Assembly (NCBI GenBank): GCA_003354055.1
Contig: PIVQ01000286.1
Location: 1 to 8,450, forward strand
Direction: 5' to 3'
Source: Desulfobacteraceae bacterium
GTDB taxonomy: Bacteria > Desulfobacterota > Desulfobacteria > Desulfobacterales > Desulfobacteraceae
DNA: 8,450 bases
A program made the position numbers and the translations under genes. Positions 7,137-8,450 of this stretch are shown in pieces; positions within the stretch are counted from its first letter, which is position 1; each line of letters starts with the position of its first letter. The notes under the pieces were generated by a model that was given only the letters and a program-made list of their open reading frames with translations, had not been told where the DNA came from and did no database searches.

Positions 7137-7215
7137 CAAAATTACTTGATCTTTTATTTCCAAAATATCCAGTCTTTTAAGGGTTTTTGGAATCAATTTA
7201 GATCAAGTTATTTTG
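7137..7215. repeat. Nested imperfect inverted repeat, large stem-loop
   Basis: The 16-base arms CAAAATTACTTGATCT (7137-7152) and AGATCAAGTTATTTTG (7200-7215) are complementary at 15 of 16 positions. Inside them TTCCAAAA (7158-7165) pairs with TTTTGGAA (7185-7192), so the whole could fold as a two-part hairpin with a 19-nt loop. It lies 25 bp from the stop of the KaiC-like gene and is separate from the GC-rich terminator. It could be a structured 3' UTR, a small RNA or a remnant of a short mobile repeat. I see no flanking target duplication. Confidence 0.7.
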
Positions 7216-7239
7216 TAACGATTCCTAATGCATTGGAAC

Positions 7240-7932
7240 TTAGTCCACGGGCATCATCGTAGCCGGATCCAGAGTGAATTTCTGGTCGGTCTTGTCTCCG
7301 TCCTTCAGCACAACCGCTTCAATTTTGTTTTCCACGGGCATGAGAAAGATGGCTTTATCAATCTGGGTTTCATGGGTTGCCAGCTGAACCGGAAATCCGT
7401 CCTGGCTCAAAGGTTCTTCCCTGTGGCTCTTCATGGAAAGCCAGATAAAAATGGAAAATTCTTGGTTGATCTGGTTCAGGTGTTCCAGAATATCCGACAG
7501 ATCCGAATCAAAATCCAGACCGTCGATCACCAGAATGGTGGGAAGGGCCAGATCCGCTTTTTTAAAGCTTTTCAGATAATCCCGGATTTTATCAACATCA
7601 AAAGTGGATTCTGTATACGAGATACCTACCTTATTGTTCTTGACGGAATCCCAGAGCCGTACCGCTTTCTGGGGATCCACATATCCAATGCTGTCTACCA
7701 GGTTGGTATAGGCTTCATTGTATCTCAGATTGATTTTTTCCATGGAATCAGACAGGCTGATATGAAGGACTTTTTCGTCTGAGAGCAGTTGGGTCAGGGC
7801 AATCTGAACCAGAAAACTGGTTTTGCCGACACCGGCTCTTGATAGAACCGCACCAAACCGTCCGTCAGCTATATTTTCAATGCCAATGGCCAATTGCGCC
7901 GGGCTTCTGAGAATGAGATCTTTTTTAAGCAT
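7240..7932 (-). CDS. KaiC/RecA-like P-loop ATPase, uncharacterised
   Basis: This 230-residue protein has a single P-loop domain. The Walker A motif is SRAGVGKTS at 31-39, with Lys37 and Thr38 as phosphate-binding residues. The Walker B strand is ILVIDGLDFD at 133-142, ending in Asp137, with no glutamate directly after it. The fold type resembles RecA/KaiC-family ATPases reduced to one domain. There is no signal peptide or membrane segment, so it should be cytoplasmic. The ATG at 7932 has GAGAGG 4 nt upstream, a rather short spacing. The gene begins 26 bp after the EF-G stop and is probably co-transcribed with it. This is the only clue to function and hints at a link to translation. I know no characterised homologue and assign no specific reaction. 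Confidence 0.82.
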   Translation of the reverse strand: MLKKDLILRSPAQLAIGIENIADGRFGAVLSRAGVGKTSFLVQIALTQLLSDEKVLHISLSDSMEKINLRYNEAYTNLVDSIGYVDPQKAVRLWDSVKNNKVGISYTESTFDVDKIRDYLKSFKKADLALPTILVIDGLDFDSDLSDILEHLNQINQEFSIFIWLSMKSHREEPLSQDGFPVQLATHETQIDKAIFLMPVENKIEAVVLKDGDKTDQKFTLDPATMMPVD

Positions 7933-7958
7933 AGTTCCTCTCTTCTATATAAACGGTC

Positions 7959-8450
7959 TTATTTGTTTTTGGCTGCTTTTTCATCAGCTTTCTTTTTAGC
8001 TATCTCTTCTGCCACGGACATGGGGACCTGTTTGTAAGAAGAAAATTCCATGGTAAATTGAGCCTTGCCCTGGGTTCCTGATCGAAGGACCGTGGAAAAC
8101 CCGAACATTTCAGACAGGGGAACCTGGGATTCCACAACGGACATAACGCCTTCTTCCTGGGAACCCTGGATAATACCTCGCCTCTGGTTGATCAAACCCA
8201 TGCATGAGCCCTGGAACTCATTGGGGGTCTCAATAACCACCTTCATAATGGGTTCCATGATGACGGGTTTTGCCTTATGGTATGCTTCAAGGAATCCTCC
8301 CCTTGCAGCAGCCTGAAATGCCATTTCAGAGGAGTCTACCGCATGAAAGCCACCATCTTCAAGTGTAATTTTGATACCGGTAACCGGAAATTCAAGGTTG
8401 GGACCTTTTGCCATACAGGCCAGAAACCCTTTTTCACAGGAAGAAATATA
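7959..8450 (-). CDS. fusA: Elongation factor G, C-terminal part (5' end outside window)
   Basis: Only the last 163 residues are visible; the frame stays open to the window edge at 8450. EF-G is the GTPase that drives tRNA-mRNA translocation on the ribosome. The visible part covers the end of domain IV (EFPVTGIKITLEDGGFHAVD, then SSEMAFQAA) and domain V (from about visible residue 61: PVIMEPIMKVVIETP, then the GLINQRRGIIQG block). The end, SSYKQVPMSVAEEI, matches EF-G and is followed by a lysine/alanine-rich tail of about 15 residues, longer than in typical EF-G. The GTPase domain cannot be seen, so I cannot tell whether this is the main EF-G or one of the paralogues common in deltaproteobacteria. 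The symbol is therefore tentative. The KaiC-like ATPase follows 26 bp downstream. Confidence 0.93.
   Translation of the reverse strand, partial: YISSCEKGFLACMAKGPNLEFPVTGIKITLEDGGFHAVDSSEMAFQAAARGGFLEAYHKAKPVIMEPIMKVVIETPNEFQGSCMGLINQRRGIIQGSQEEGVMSVVESQVPLSEMFGFSTVLRSGTQGKAQFTMEFSSYKQVPMSVAEEIAKKKADEKAAKNK

Noticed and set aside
7228..7782. A 184-codon open frame on the plus strand
   Set aside because: It lies antisense to the KaiC-like ATPase gene, has no recognisable domain, and its reverse strand encodes clear Walker motifs.

Overview
The window reads as chromosomal DNA of a sulfate-reducing deltaproteobacterium, most likely in or near the Desulfobacteraceae. This is inferred from the style of the proteins: cysteine-rich multi-cluster ferredoxins, a NIL-domain ferredoxin, an acyltransferase-hydrolase fusion, and EF-G followed by a small KaiC-like ATPase. 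No marker in the window fixes the genus. Eight protein-coding genes fill it, two of them cut or possibly cut by the window edges. I see no rRNA, tRNA, CRISPR array, insertion sequence or prophage gene.

Layout. Positions 1-747 (+) hold a TerB plus J-domain co-chaperone resembling DjlA. Its stop codon interlocks with the stop of the opposing operon in a shared CTAG. Positions 4722 down to 744 (-) form a compact four-gene unit: a NIL-domain 2[4Fe-4S] ferredoxin, mnmA, mtaB, and a winged-helix, cysteine-rich 4Fe-4S protein. A 141-bp AT-rich divergent region (4723-4863) carries a good sigma70-like promoter for the rightward gene. Positions 4864-7026 (+) encode a 720-residue two-enzyme fusion, a PlsC-like acyltransferase joined to an alpha/beta hydrolase. 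Positions 7027-7239 are non-coding and hold one copy of a 22-bp tandem duplication, a strong bidirectional terminator and a second, nested inverted repeat. Positions 8450 down to 7240 (-) hold the 3' end of an elongation factor G gene followed 26 bp later by a KaiC/RecA-like ATPase.

How the genes work together. The leftward unit looks like a module for putting sulfur into tRNA. MnmA makes the 2-thio group of the wobble uridine U34, and MtaB adds a methylthio group to t6A37. Both bases lie in the same anticodon loop of tRNA-Lys(UUU). The two flanking Fe-S proteins are plausible electron or sulfur partners, but that role is inferred from position alone. The EF-G/ATPase pair on the right is also translation-linked by context. 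The acyltransferase-hydrolase is probably a lipid enzyme with its own promoter.

Nothing here is clearly a new defence or mobile system. The points most worth a second look are the tRNA-sulfur/ferredoxin operon, the uncharacterised cysteine-rich winged-helix protein, the fusion enzyme with its H-X4-E acyltransferase motif, and the inverted repeat at 7137-7215.
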